Assembly (NCBI RefSeq): GCF_024734895.1
Contig: NZ_CP091430.1
Coordinates: 4,234,501 to 4,298,500, forward strand
From: Paenibacillus spongiae
GTDB taxonomy: Bacteria; Bacillota; Bacilli; Paenibacillales; Paenibacillaceae
Direction: 5' to 3'
DNA length: 64,000 bases
Shown: one piece after another, positions 35,358 to 43,648 of the stretch
Numbering within the stretch: position 1 is the stretch's first letter
Layout: each line of letters opens with the position of its first letter
Position numbers and translations under genes: made by a program
Notes under the pieces: model-generated
Database searches by the model: none
What the model was told of the DNA's origin: nothing
Seen by the model: only the letters and a program-made list of their open reading frames with translations

Positions 35358-36266
35358 ATGACAGCTGCATTTATACATGTACATGATGTTCATAAAAGCT
35401 TCGACGGCCGTCCGGTGCTGAACGGAATGAGCTTCTCTGTCGAGGAGGGAGCAATCGTAGGACTGCTCGGACCGAATGGCTGCGGCAAAACGACGATGAT
35501 TCGCCTGCTGAACGGTGTGATTGAACCAAACGGCGGTTCCATGACTGTCGCCGGCATCGATCCGCAATCGAATGGCGACCATGTCCGAAGGATAAGCGGG
35601 ATCGTGACGGAAGGTGCCGGTCTCTATCATGATATGAGCGCGGCCGATAACTTGAAATTTTTCGCCAAGCTGTACCAAGTCAAGGACAAATCAAGGATCG
35701 CGGAACTGCTGGAGCTCTTCGGTCTGGCCGAGCATGCGGACAAACCGGCGGGCACATTCAGCACCGGGATGAAGAAACGGCTTGCGTTAGCCAAGGCACT
35801 GCTGCATAAGCCGAAGCTGCTGTTCCTGGACGAGCCCACAAATGGCTTGGACCCGGAAGGCATCCGGCTCGTAATGCAGTATATCCGGAAGCTGAACGAT
35901 CGCGAAGGAACGACGATCTTTCTCTGCTCTCACGTGCTTCACCAGATTGAAACGGTCTGCAGCACTTATATTTTTATGGATAAGGGGCGCACGATTGCAG
36001 CTGGAACGCGTTCCATGATTGAGAACCGCTATATGAAAACGATCGAGCTCGTCGTTGAAACCGGTGCAATCCCATCAGGAGATCAATATGCCGGGTATCC
36101 CGTCAAGAGAGTGTCTCCTGGCAAGCTGCGCTTCACTCTCCCTGCCAAAGACGCGATTTCGGATCTGCTCCGCCAATTGCTTGCCGACAGCTGGGTGCAC
36201 ACGTCGGAGATCGTGAACCGGGATTTAGAGTCCCTCTACTTTGAAGTTCGAAAGGAGCATGCGTAA
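35358..36266 (+). CDS. ABC transporter ATP-binding protein, NatA-like
   Basis: 302 residues. Walker A GLLGPNGCGKTTMIRLLNG, signature TFSTGMKKRLALAKAL (S-T-G-M variant typical of NatA-type exporters), Walker B KLLFLDEPTNGLDPEG and H-loop FLCSHVLHQIE. A C-terminal extension of about 80 residues follows. It starts after GGAGTGGAG and is coupled to the permease gene, whose Shine-Dalgarno site lies inside this gene's last codons. Substrate unknown; Na+ or drug efflux is only a family-level possibility. Confidence 0.92.
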   Translation: MTAAFIHVHDVHKSFDGRPVLNGMSFSVEEGAIVGLLGPNGCGKTTMIRLLNGVIEPNGGSMTVAGIDPQSNGDHVRRISGIVTEGAGLYHDMSAADNLKFFAKLYQVKDKSRIAELLELFGLAEHADKPAGTFSTGMKKRLALAKALLHKPKLLFLDEPTNGLDPEGIRLVMQYIRKLNDREGTTIFLCSHVLHQIETVCSTYIFMDKGRTIAAGTRSMIENRYMKTIELVVETGAIPSGDQYAGYPVKRVSPGKLRFTLPAKDAISDLLRQLLADSWVHTSEIVNRDLESLYFEVRKEHA

Positions 36267-36267
36267 G

Positions 36268-37092
36268 ATGAACCGGCACGTTATTCAGGCTATTGCGCTT
36301 AAAGATATCCGTCAAATCACGTCGAACGTACAAGTTTGGCTGGCGATGGTGCTGATCCCGATCATATTCTGCGGTGTGCTTCCGCTAGCCATAATACTGG
36401 TAAGCAAATTCGGGGGGATTAACGGGTCAACGGTGACGATGATCCGCAATGTGATCGAGAAGCTGCCTGCAGGCTCCACTCTCCTAAGTGCCCAAGCGGA
36501 TATAGAAGCCCAGGTCATCTATTTTGCGGTCAACTACATGCTTTTGCCGCTCTTCCTGCTTCTGCCCGTCATTACATCCAGCGTCATATCCGCCAACAGC
36601 TTCGTCGGCGAGAAGGAACGGCGCACGCTTGAGAGCCTCCTGCTCGCTCCGATCAGTATCAAGGACTTGTTCATTGGCAAAATAATGGCCTCGTTCATCC
36701 CGGCTTATGCCGTGACGCTCGGTGGTTTTATATTGCTTGGTATCATCGTGGACACCATGACATATGGCATGTTCGAAGGACTTCTCTTCCCGAGCATGAA
36801 CTGGATCATCGCCATAATATGGATTGTGCCTTCGTTCACCTTGGTCAGCATCCTGCTCAATGCCATCATATCCGCACGAGTCAAAACCTTTCAAGCGGCG
36901 CAGCAAATGTCCGGCTTGATCGTCCTCCCGATCGTCATGCTGCTCATCAGCCAGATGACCGGCCTAATGCTGCTCAGCCCGCTCATCCTGATCGTGATCG
37001 GCGCTATTCTGCTTCTCATCAGCTTCGGGCTGCTTCCTCGCATAGCAAGAATGAACAGCCGCAGCGTGTTATTCGAGAAACAGATTCATTAA
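36268..37092 (+). CDS. ABC-2 type permease, NatB-like
   Basis: 274 residues with about six helices: VWLAMVLIPIIFCGVLPLAI, a loop with ADIEAQVIYFAVNYMLLPLFLLLP, the hallmark SFVGEKERRTLESLLLAPISIKDLFIGK, then four more helices. The ERRTLESLL motif after the second helix is typical of ABC-2/NatB permeases. ATG 36268 follows AAAGGAG; the earlier in-frame ATGs sit on or before that site. Functions with the preceding ATPase. Confidence 0.9.
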   Translation: MNRHVIQAIALKDIRQITSNVQVWLAMVLIPIIFCGVLPLAIILVSKFGGINGSTVTMIRNVIEKLPAGSTLLSAQADIEAQVIYFAVNYMLLPLFLLLPVITSSVISANSFVGEKERRTLESLLLAPISIKDLFIGKIMASFIPAYAVTLGGFILLGIIVDTMTYGMFEGLLFPSMNWIIAIIWIVPSFTLVSILLNAIISARVKTFQAAQQMSGLIVLPIVMLLISQMTGLMLLSPLILIVIGAILLLISFGLLPRIARMNSRSVLFEKQIH

Positions 37093-37111
37093 CGCGATGC
37101 ATGGCATGAAG

Positions 37112-37160
37112 AAGACATAGAAGAACCGCTCGCTTGCGCGCAGCGGTTCTTCTATGTCTT
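37112..37160. terminator. Bidirectional terminator between the NatB-like and GH35 genes
   Basis: Perfect 19-bp stem, 37112-37130 with 37142-37160 (core AAGACATAGAAGAACCGCT), loop of 11 bases. It serves both converging genes; the GH35 stop is only five bases away. Confidence 0.88.
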
Positions 37161-37164
37161 GCCC

Positions 37165-38928
37165 TTACCCTAAATCCGGCGTATCGACCAGCGAAACGAC
37201 CGTGTTGTCTGTTTGGTGAAGCTCGAATATGACGATCTCGTTCAACCCTTGCTTCAGCAGAGGACCCGGTATATAAAGCGTCTTCTGAGGACCTGCTTCC
37301 CAATACCGGCCCAGATGGAAGCCGTTAATGTATATGTTGCCTTTGACCCAGCCGTCCAGACGGATAAAGGTATCGGCGGCTTCATGAGCCTCGAACGTCC
37401 CTCTGTAGAAAGTCGGGCCGTTCTGCTTCTCATCCGTGACGGATTGATAAGTCAGCGCTCCCGTGTCCGAGCCGGTTAACGGCAGCGGATAAATCGTCCA
37501 GCCGAACAAGAATTGATTGTTCAGTCGTACGCCCTCGGTGATCCCTTTATAATCCTTCAGATAAGGACCATAATTGATACGGCCCATGTTCTCAACCAGG
37601 ATATCCAGCTTTGCTCCGCCGGCCGGGATGCGCACCGGAATCGACTTCGGATTCCAACGCTCCACAACCCCGATGTATTCACCATCCAGGAAGACAAGGG
37701 CGCGGTCATGCACATCCTGAATCGTCAGCTGCATCTCCGGACGCGGACCGGAGACATGGCAGGAGTATAGAATAAACCCGAGACTTTGTCCCAGCTTCTC
37801 CATCGGATCCGGACAAGTCCGCTTCACCGGCTTGGACAGCTGCTCCAACTGTTCGAACAGGCTGGCCTTCTCGCTCAAGCGGACCTCGCCATAGCTCCGC
37901 TTAGGTAGCGGCTGCGGAAGCTCGCATTCCGGCTCTTTCCCCGTGAACTTGCGAATGACGTCGCGAACGGCTTCGTATTTCTTCGTCAATTCACCGTTCT
38001 CGCTGAGCGGCGAATCGTAATCATAGCTAGTAATCGTCGGTTCATACTCATGGGAATGGTTAGCCCCGTTATAGTAACCGAAATTCGTCCCCCCATGGAA
38101 CATGTAGAAATTGACGGATGCGTCTTGATCCAGCATGTCCTGCAGCACCTGAGCGACATCTTGCGCACCGCGTGTGTGATGCTCCTCCCGCCAATGATCG
38201 AACCAGCCATTCCAGTATTCCATGCACATGACCGGCTTGTCCGGTTGATACTCGCGCAGTTTATCGAATGATTCCGCCGCCCGCGAACCGAAATTCACGG
38301 TCTCCAGCACGCCTGGCACCATACCGCCTTGCAGCATGGAATCATCCGGACCGTCGGATGTGAACAGCAGAACGTCAATTCCCCGTTTTTCCATTCCGGT
38401 CTTCAAATAGGTTAAATATTCGACATCATTCCCGTAGCTGCCATATTCGTTCTCGATTTGCATCGCAATAATCGGACCGCCATTCGTGATCTGCAGCGGC
38501 TTCAGCTTAGGCAGCAGCACATCGTAGTATGCATCTACTTTATCCAGGAAGGCTTGGTCCATGCAGCGAAGCCGAATATCCGAATTCGCCAGCAGCCAGC
38601 CCGGCATGCCGCCGAATTCCCACTCTGCGCATATATAAGGGCTTGGTCTGACAATGACATGCAGACCGAGCTCGCCAGCCGTTTCGATGAATCGGACGAT
38701 GTCGGCCATCCCGTCGAATACGAATTGTCCTTCTTCCGGCTCATGCAAATTCCAAGGCACATAAGTTTCAACCGTATTGAATCCGCATGCTTTCAATTTC
38801 TGCAGACGGTCCTTCCAATACTCGGGTACGACGCGAAAATAATGAATGGCTCCCGATATCAATCGAATCGGATTCCCATTTAATACGAAGTTATTACCGG
38901 CAGTATCGAATGCTCGCAATCTCTTCAA
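37165..38928 (-). CDS. Beta-galactosidase, glycoside hydrolase family 35
   Basis: 587 residues. Barrel start ISGAIHYFRVVPEYWKDRL, then GFNTVETYVPWNLHEPEEG, the family signature RPSPYICAEWEFGGMPGWLL, acid/base Glu in MQIENEYGSYG (about 161) and nucleophile Glu in PVMCMEYWNGWFDHW (about 237). Two C-terminal jelly-roll regions follow (YINGFHLGRYWEAGPQKTLY). No signal peptide, so it cleaves imported beta-galactosides. An AraC-family regulator is divergent, sharing a 160-base promoter region. Confidence 0.95.
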   Translation of the reverse strand: MKRLRAFDTAGNNFVLNGNPIRLISGAIHYFRVVPEYWKDRLQKLKACGFNTVETYVPWNLHEPEEGQFVFDGMADIVRFIETAGELGLHVIVRPSPYICAEWEFGGMPGWLLANSDIRLRCMDQAFLDKVDAYYDVLLPKLKPLQITNGGPIIAMQIENEYGSYGNDVEYLTYLKTGMEKRGIDVLLFTSDGPDDSMLQGGMVPGVLETVNFGSRAAESFDKLREYQPDKPVMCMEYWNGWFDHWREEHHTRGAQDVAQVLQDMLDQDASVNFYMFHGGTNFGYYNGANHSHEYEPTITSYDYDSPLSENGELTKKYEAVRDVIRKFTGKEPECELPQPLPKRSYGEVRLSEKASLFEQLEQLSKPVKRTCPDPMEKLGQSLGFILYSCHVSGPRPEMQLTIQDVHDRALVFLDGEYIGVVERWNPKSIPVRIPAGGAKLDILVENMGRINYGPYLKDYKGITEGVRLNNQFLFGWTIYPLPLTGSDTGALTYQSVTDEKQNGPTFYRGTFEAHEAADTFIRLDGWVKGNIYINGFHLGRYWEAGPQKTLYIPGPLLKQGLNEIVIFELHQTDNTVVSLVDTPDLG

Positions 38929-39089
38929 CCCCTGACTTCATAATGAATACTCAACAATTACATCGTAATGAAGGATGTGCCGGAGCTCAATGACCAAACC
39001 CGTCTTATATTTGACCTTTTTCGCCGAATCGGTAGTATTAGGAGAGTGAATCATCATTGCTTAAGAGCTGTTGAAGGGAATGTGAATCG

Positions 39090-40010
39090 ATGGATGTATT
39101 ATTGCGATTTCCCAATACGACAAACACCCTTCATATCATAGGGTGTCACTTTGGAATCAAGCCGCCTTCATGGCAGTACCCGAAACATCATCATCATCTG
39201 TTTGAGCTTCTGTGCTGCATGGAGGGCGAAATCAATGTTGACGTGAATCATTCGATATTAACGCTGCGCAAAGGGGATTGGCTGCTGATCAAATCGGGCG
39301 TTAAGCATGGCATGCACAACAGTGCCGGGCAGGATTTTGCCTTCTTCAATGTCCACTTCGACATCGATGACCAGGAGGCGAGAAAACGGCTTGGGAGCTC
39401 GCCCTGCAAGCATATTTCCGGTTCGAATACACAGCTGGACAAGCTCACCATGTATGTCCGGCAGATGGAACGATTAATCGGGCAAGGAATGCTGATTGGC
39501 GAGCAGATAACGACAGGAGAAGAACGATACATCGATATCTCCTTCGAAGATAAATTGTTCATCCAAGCGAACATTCTGCTCATTATACATGAAATGCTAA
39601 GCATGCTGCGCGATCCGAAGAAAGAACAGGATGCGAAGCCCGCCTTTCCGGCCAGCCGCGTATCCGCCTTCACCTTGGATCTGGCGCATCAGATCGAGGA
39701 GCAGCTGAATAAGCAGCAGTACTCCGATGCTTCAATCGCGCATGTCGCTCAGTCGCTCAACCTCAGTCTGAGCCAGTGCTCGAAAGTCTTTCAGCAGGTC
39801 TATGGCATTTCGCCGCGCAAATATGTAAGCCGGGTCAAGCTGGCCAAGGCGAAGGAGCTGCTGACGACGACCAACATGTCTGTCGGCGATATTGCAGACA
39901 CGCTCGGCTTCCATTCGGTCAGCCACTTCTCCAGGCAATTCCGGCGGTGGACCCGGCAATCGCCGAATCAATATCGGGATATGGATTCGATCCCCCCGTT
40001 CATGAATTGA
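39090..40010 (+). CDS. AraC-family transcriptional regulator with N-terminal cupin
   Basis: 306 residues. The N-terminal cupin carries the histidine-rich strand YPKHHHHLFELLCCMEG and DWLLIKSGVKHGMHN, suited to sugar sensing. The C-terminal double HTH has IAHVAQSLNLSLSQCSKVFQQVYG and MSVGDIADTLGFHSVSHFSRQFRRW. Divergent from the GH35 gene, which it probably activates. Its last 11 bases overlap the 3' end of the converging ECF fusion gene. Confidence 0.92.
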   Translation: MDVLLRFPNTTNTLHIIGCHFGIKPPSWQYPKHHHHLFELLCCMEGEINVDVNHSILTLRKGDWLLIKSGVKHGMHNSAGQDFAFFNVHFDIDDQEARKRLGSSPCKHISGSNTQLDKLTMYVRQMERLIGQGMLIGEQITTGEERYIDISFEDKLFIQANILLIIHEMLSMLRDPKKEQDAKPAFPASRVSAFTLDLAHQIEEQLNKQQYSDASIAHVAQSLNLSLSQCSKVFQQVYGISPRKYVSRVKLAKAKELLTTTNMSVGDIADTLGFHSVSHFSRQFRRWTRQSPNQYRDMDSIPPFMN

Positions 40011-41688
40011 CCGCCCACCACCATAAGAACGCGAATAGTCCCAAGCTGGCGGCAACCAGAACACTGTCGCGCCGCCGCCATCGCTCGGTCATTCGCAGTG
40101 CAGGGTAGCTTCGCCTGCCTACGCCCCGGCTTTCGAGCGCATTCGCTACTTGCTCGGCCAGGCGGAAGAGAGCCAGCATGAAAGGAATGGACGTGTCCCG
40201 CAGCCGTCCGGCCGCTCCCCGCCACGTCATACGCGTTACTTTCCCGCGGGCGACGGCAATGCGGGAGAACCGCTCCCATTCGGAGAGAAGCACGGGAACG
40301 AAGCGCAGCAGCAGCGTGACCGTCAATATGACTTGCTGTCCCCATAATGGCATGCGGCCGCGGAAAGTGAATAATTGCTCCAAGGATCGCCGCAGCCGCA
40401 GCGGCGTAATTGCAAGCGGCAAACCTAATCCGATCAGCATCGCAAGCCAAGGACGCGTGAACGTCTGCATTGCGTTCAGAAACGCTGCCCAGTTCCAAAA
40501 GGAGCCGTTTGCCTGTTTCCCCAGGCCTGCCATAATGGAGATAATGACGACGAATAGTCCCAGCGCCATGATCGGCCCCCGCCAGCGCCGGAGCGGAATG
40601 CGGCCAATAGTGATCGCAGCAGCGGTCAGGAGCACGCTCCAAGCGATGCCCGACCATGATTTCTGCAGAAACATCCCCGTGGAGAGCAAAATATAAGCGA
40701 TCCATACCGAACGAGGGTCGAAAGCGGCAATCGGAGACGGCCGCATCCGCACAGACGCCAGATGGCGATCCCCAACATTCAGCTCTTGTGCCTCCGGTTG
40801 TGTAAGCGGTGGATAGATTGCTGTTCCAGTTTCCTTATTTCTGATAGGAATCGGGTCGGTGCCGAGCTCTGTCAGTGCAGCCGCTAGCTTGGCGGGATCC
40901 CACACGTCTTCGGCTGATACGCCCCGCCTCCACATCTCATGGGCGACGATGAGCCATTCCGGAACGTTCATCCCGGACTGTACGAGCAGGTCGGGATTAG
41001 CGACAATTTCGTTCCTGCGGCAGCGCCTCATAATCCCATCCGGACGCAAGAGCAGAACGGTATCGGCTAATGCAAGCGCCCAATCGGTATCATGCGAGAT
41101 GAGCAGTACGCCCTGCCCGGCTGCCTTGCAATCGTTCAATTGGATCCCTAGAAGCTCATGACCTGCTGCATCCAATCCGGCTGTCGGCTCATCAAGCAGC
41201 AGCCACGCGGCAGGCGCTGCGAACAGACAGGCAAGCGCCGCCCGCCTGCGTTCGCCGCCGCTCATCTGGTATGGGTCGCGCTGCAGCCAAGAACGATCCC
41301 ATCCGACCGCGGAAAGCGCTTGGTCGATTCGCTGCTCCTTCGCTGGCCCGGACAGCCAGTATGATTTCAATACATATTCAAGCTCGGTTTCCACGGAACG
41401 GGCGAACAGCTGCTCCTCAGGCGATTGGCAGGCGTAGCTGTAGGAGCGCAGCGCTGCCGAATTTCTTCTTCTCTTGCGTGCTTCATCCCCGGTCCACAGC
41501 TTCTCCTCGCCGAAGGAAATTTGCAAATTCCCTTCATCTCTAAGCCCAGCCGCGATTTCCATGAAGCGCGTTTTCCCCGCTCCGTTCGGTCCCATCAATA
41601 CCGTTATTTCGCCTTGCTGCAGCTGCAGCTTTCCATCCGCCCCTTGCTGGCCCTGTATCGTCAATGGCATAAGATGCGAATTCATCAT
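40000..41688 (-). CDS. Energy-coupling factor fusion protein: EcfA-type ATPase plus EcfT transmembrane component
   Basis: 562 residues. Residues 1-215 are an ABC ATPase: VLMGPNGAGKTRFMEIAAG, signature YQMSGGERRRAALACL, AWLLLDEPTAGLDAAG. A linker follows, then from about 330 a CbiQ/EcfT membrane protein with helices and the two cytoplasmic Ala-Arg-Gly-type motifs (SRIAVARGKVTRM and ALESRGVGRRS). ATPase and T-component are usually separate genes, so this fusion is notable. Overlaps the upstream EcfA gene by four bases; together with BioY they form a biotin importer. Confidence 0.9.
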   Translation of the reverse strand: MMNSHLMPLTIQGQQGADGKLQLQQGEITVLMGPNGAGKTRFMEIAAGLRDEGNLQISFGEEKLWTGDEARKRRRNSAALRSYSYACQSPEEQLFARSVETELEYVLKSYWLSGPAKEQRIDQALSAVGWDRSWLQRDPYQMSGGERRRAALACLFAAPAAWLLLDEPTAGLDAAGHELLGIQLNDCKAAGQGVLLISHDTDWALALADTVLLLRPDGIMRRCRRNEIVANPDLLVQSGMNVPEWLIVAHEMWRRGVSAEDVWDPAKLAAALTELGTDPIPIRNKETGTAIYPPLTQPEAQELNVGDRHLASVRMRPSPIAAFDPRSVWIAYILLSTGMFLQKSWSGIAWSVLLTAAAITIGRIPLRRWRGPIMALGLFVVIISIMAGLGKQANGSFWNWAAFLNAMQTFTRPWLAMLIGLGLPLAITPLRLRRSLEQLFTFRGRMPLWGQQVILTVTLLLRFVPVLLSEWERFSRIAVARGKVTRMTWRGAAGRLRDTSIPFMLALFRLAEQVANALESRGVGRRSYPALRMTERWRRRDSVLVAASLGLFAFLWWWAVNS

Positions 41689-42521
41689 TTATCCAGTACC
41701 TCCCGCCACTCGCCGGCTGACAAGGGGATCGGAGGCTCGATCACGCCTTGACGATGGAGCTGTGCTCCAAGAGAGGCTAAGTATGGCAATCGAAGACCGC
41801 AGCGTTCGCATGGCGACGGCTCATGAACGTCATGACCGGTATCTCCATGCAGAAACCCGCGAACCGTTCCGTCATAGCGAATCACCCCTCCGGATAAGGC
41901 AGCGACGCGCGAAGATGGCTCTAGCTCATGAAGCCGCTGCGTTACCCAGACGACTGCCGTCCCTTGACCGTGCAGCGACCGGGCCAACTGGTGAACGATA
42001 TGGCTGGACCGGTCGTCGAGCATTGAAGTTGCTTCATCAAAGACGATTAATGGCGCTTCCCCGGCAGCAGCTGCTGCCACAGCCGCAAGCTGACGCTGTC
42101 CGCCGGACAACCGGTCCCAAGTATAGTCTGCGAATGCAAGAAGGCCGGTTTCCTCCAAAATACGTTCCGTATTCGGTAGAATGGCATCCGCCGGCAGCCC
42201 AAGCCATTCCAAAGCAAAATGGATTTCTTCGCGCGGCGTTTCCCCGAACAGCTGCGCTTCCGGCTGCTGCATGACATACGGAGAGGGCATGTCTCCGGCA
42301 AATCCCCGGCACCGCTCTCCATTAACGCCCTCAATTGTTAACCCCGCTAACAATCGGGCCAGCGTCGTTTTGCCGCTCCCGTTGACCCCCGCCAAGTACA
42401 ACCATTCTCCAGCTTGCAAAGTTATGTTAATGGGCCCCAAGATTCGCTTGGTAGCTTCAGAATTCCCATATATCGATAAATCCGTCAATCTCAGCGGTTC
42501 TGATAATCGTGGTTCCGTCAC
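41685..42521 (-). CDS. Energy-coupling factor ATPase (EcfA) of the biotin transporter
   Basis: 278 residues. Walker A LAGVNGSGKTTLARLLAGL, Q-loop YVMQQPEAQLFGETPREEI (the Q-P-E-x-Q-x-F motif typical of ECF ATPases), signature DRLSGGQRQLAAVAAA, Walker B PLIVFDEATSMLDD. The longest open frame begins with ATG 42578, but that codon is inside the BirA operator. GTG 42521, a few bases after GAAGAGGGA, is the likely start and opens VTEPRLSEPLRL. Forms the second nucleotide-binding subunit beside the EcfA-EcfT fusion. Confidence 0.88.
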   Translation of the reverse strand: MTEPRLSEPLRLTDLSIYGNSEATKRILGPINITLQAGEWLYLAGVNGSGKTTLARLLAGLTIEGVNGERCRGFAGDMPSPYVMQQPEAQLFGETPREEIHFALEWLGLPADAILPNTERILEETGLLAFADYTWDRLSGGQRQLAAVAAAAAGEAPLIVFDEATSMLDDRSSHIVHQLARSLHGQGTAVVWVTQRLHELEPSSRVAALSGGVIRYDGTVRGFLHGDTGHDVHEPSPCERCGLRLPYLASLGAQLHRQGVIEPPIPLSAGEWREVLDK

Positions 42522-42568
42522 GAAATTCCCTCTTCCCAACCTGATAATCCCATGATAAAATGATTTAT

Positions 42569-42601
42569 TGTTAACCATGAACGCAAATATAGGTTAACAT
42601 T
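42569..42601. promoter_or_regulatory. BirA (biotin repressor) operator shared by bioY and the ecf genes
   Basis: TTGTTAACC (42569-42577), 15-base spacer, GGTTAACAT (42593-42601): the inverted repeat recognised by the bifunctional biotin ligase/repressor BirA in Bacillota, with arm length and spacing as expected. It lies between the divergent bioY and ecfA starts, so one site can repress both units when biotin is plentiful. Confidence 0.88.
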
Positions 42602-42618
42602 CAAGGAGAGATTTGACA

Positions 42619-43233
42619 ATGCCTACACCATCAACTCAATCATCGAGCGCAGCATCAACGGCTGCAGCCCATCCCGTTTCATGGATACGGGGAATTGTCT
42701 TTACCGCTTTGTTCGCCGCTCTGTTCATTGCGTTCAGCTCCATTCAGATTCCGTTATGGTTCACGCCGATTCCGATTACGCTGCAGACCTTTGCCGTAAT
42801 GATCGCCGGCGGCCTGCTGGGAGCCCGATACGGCTTCTGGAGCATCGCCGTCGTTGTTCTCTTGACTGCTACGGGCTTGCCGCTGCTTCACGGCAATGGC
42901 GGATTGTCCTACATGCTAGGTCCGACTGCGGGCTTTATCTGGATGTTCCCCTTCGCCGCGCTGTTGATCGGCTGGGTGAGCGATCGGCTGTTCCGCCATA
43001 CGAAGCAGCTGAATAAGAAGCAGTTTATGATTCTGCTATTAGGTATCGTCGCCTTCGGCATCATTGCCGAATATATCGCCGGAGTAGCATGGCTGACCCA
43101 GAAGAGCGGTATGAGCGTATCGAAAGCGCTCGCAGCCGCATGCTATCCATTCCTGCCGGGCGATGCCATCAAAGCGGTCGCCGCTGCATTCCTCATCCGG
43201 GCGCTGCGCCCGTTTCTGCCGAAACTGCGTTAG
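42619..43233 (+). CDS. bioY: Biotin transporter substrate-binding component BioY
   Basis: 204 residues with six helices. Family marks: FTALFAALFIAFSSIQIPL, FTPIPITLQTFAVMIAGGLLGARYG, TGLPLLHGNGGLSYMLGPTAGFIWMFPF and FLPGDAIKAVAAA. The ATG at 42619 follows AAGGAGAG by eight bases; the TTG six bases earlier is unlikely. Downstream of a BirA operator and divergent from its energising module, so a dedicated rather than shared ECF system is implied. Confidence 0.95.
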   Translation: MPTPSTQSSSAASTAAAHPVSWIRGIVFTALFAALFIAFSSIQIPLWFTPIPITLQTFAVMIAGGLLGARYGFWSIAVVVLLTATGLPLLHGNGGLSYMLGPTAGFIWMFPFAALLIGWVSDRLFRHTKQLNKKQFMILLLGIVAFGIIAEYIAGVAWLTQKSGMSVSKALAAACYPFLPGDAIKAVAAAFLIRALRPFLPKLR

Positions 43234-43250
43234 CGCACACTCACCTACAT

Positions 43251-43296
43251 ACACAAGAAGGGCACATGCTTGATGAGCATTGTGCCCTTCTTGTGT
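43251..43296. terminator. Terminator between bioY and the coiled-coil protein gene
   Basis: Perfect 16-bp stem ACACAAGAAGGGCACA/TGTGCCCTTCTTGTGT around 14 bases. Likely bidirectional, 17 bases after the bioY stop. Confidence 0.85.
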
Positions 43297-43319
43297 AACC
43301 CAATCGAGCTTATCTGCAG

Positions 43320-43601
43320 CTACTCGTCTTTATCCGGATCAGGCTTCAATTCAGGCTGAACACGGTTCATATAACGCTCGTACCGGTCGTCAACCTCTTG
43401 CGCCATTTCCCGGTACAGCTTCGTTTCCTCGACAATCGGATCATGCTTTGTTTGAATGCGGATCTCGTATTTTGGCGACAGCTTCGCTTTCACCTTGCGC
43501 TCCTGCTCCGTATTGTCCAGCTCCTCGGATGTCAGGCGCTCGACGAGCTCCTGTTCCATCTGCTCCAGACGCTTCTTCTGATCGGACTCTCTAGACTCCA
43601 T
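43320..43601 (-). CDS. Small charged coiled-coil protein
   Basis: 93 residues, highly charged, mostly helical: MESRESDQKKRLEQMEQELVER (split heptads), then KVKAKLSPKYEIRIQT and REMAQEVDDRYERYM, ending in an acidic tail. The start has GGGAGGAATTAGA upstream. No domain recognised and no membrane segment. Probably a genuine small cytoplasmic protein. Confidence 0.65.
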   Translation of the reverse strand: MESRESDQKKRLEQMEQELVERLTSEELDNTEQERKVKAKLSPKYEIRIQTKHDPIVEETKLYREMAQEVDDRYERYMNRVQPELKPDPDKDE

Positions 43602-43648
43602 TCTAATTCCTCCCTTGATGTGATGATGGCATGCTGCGCAGCCGGCAG

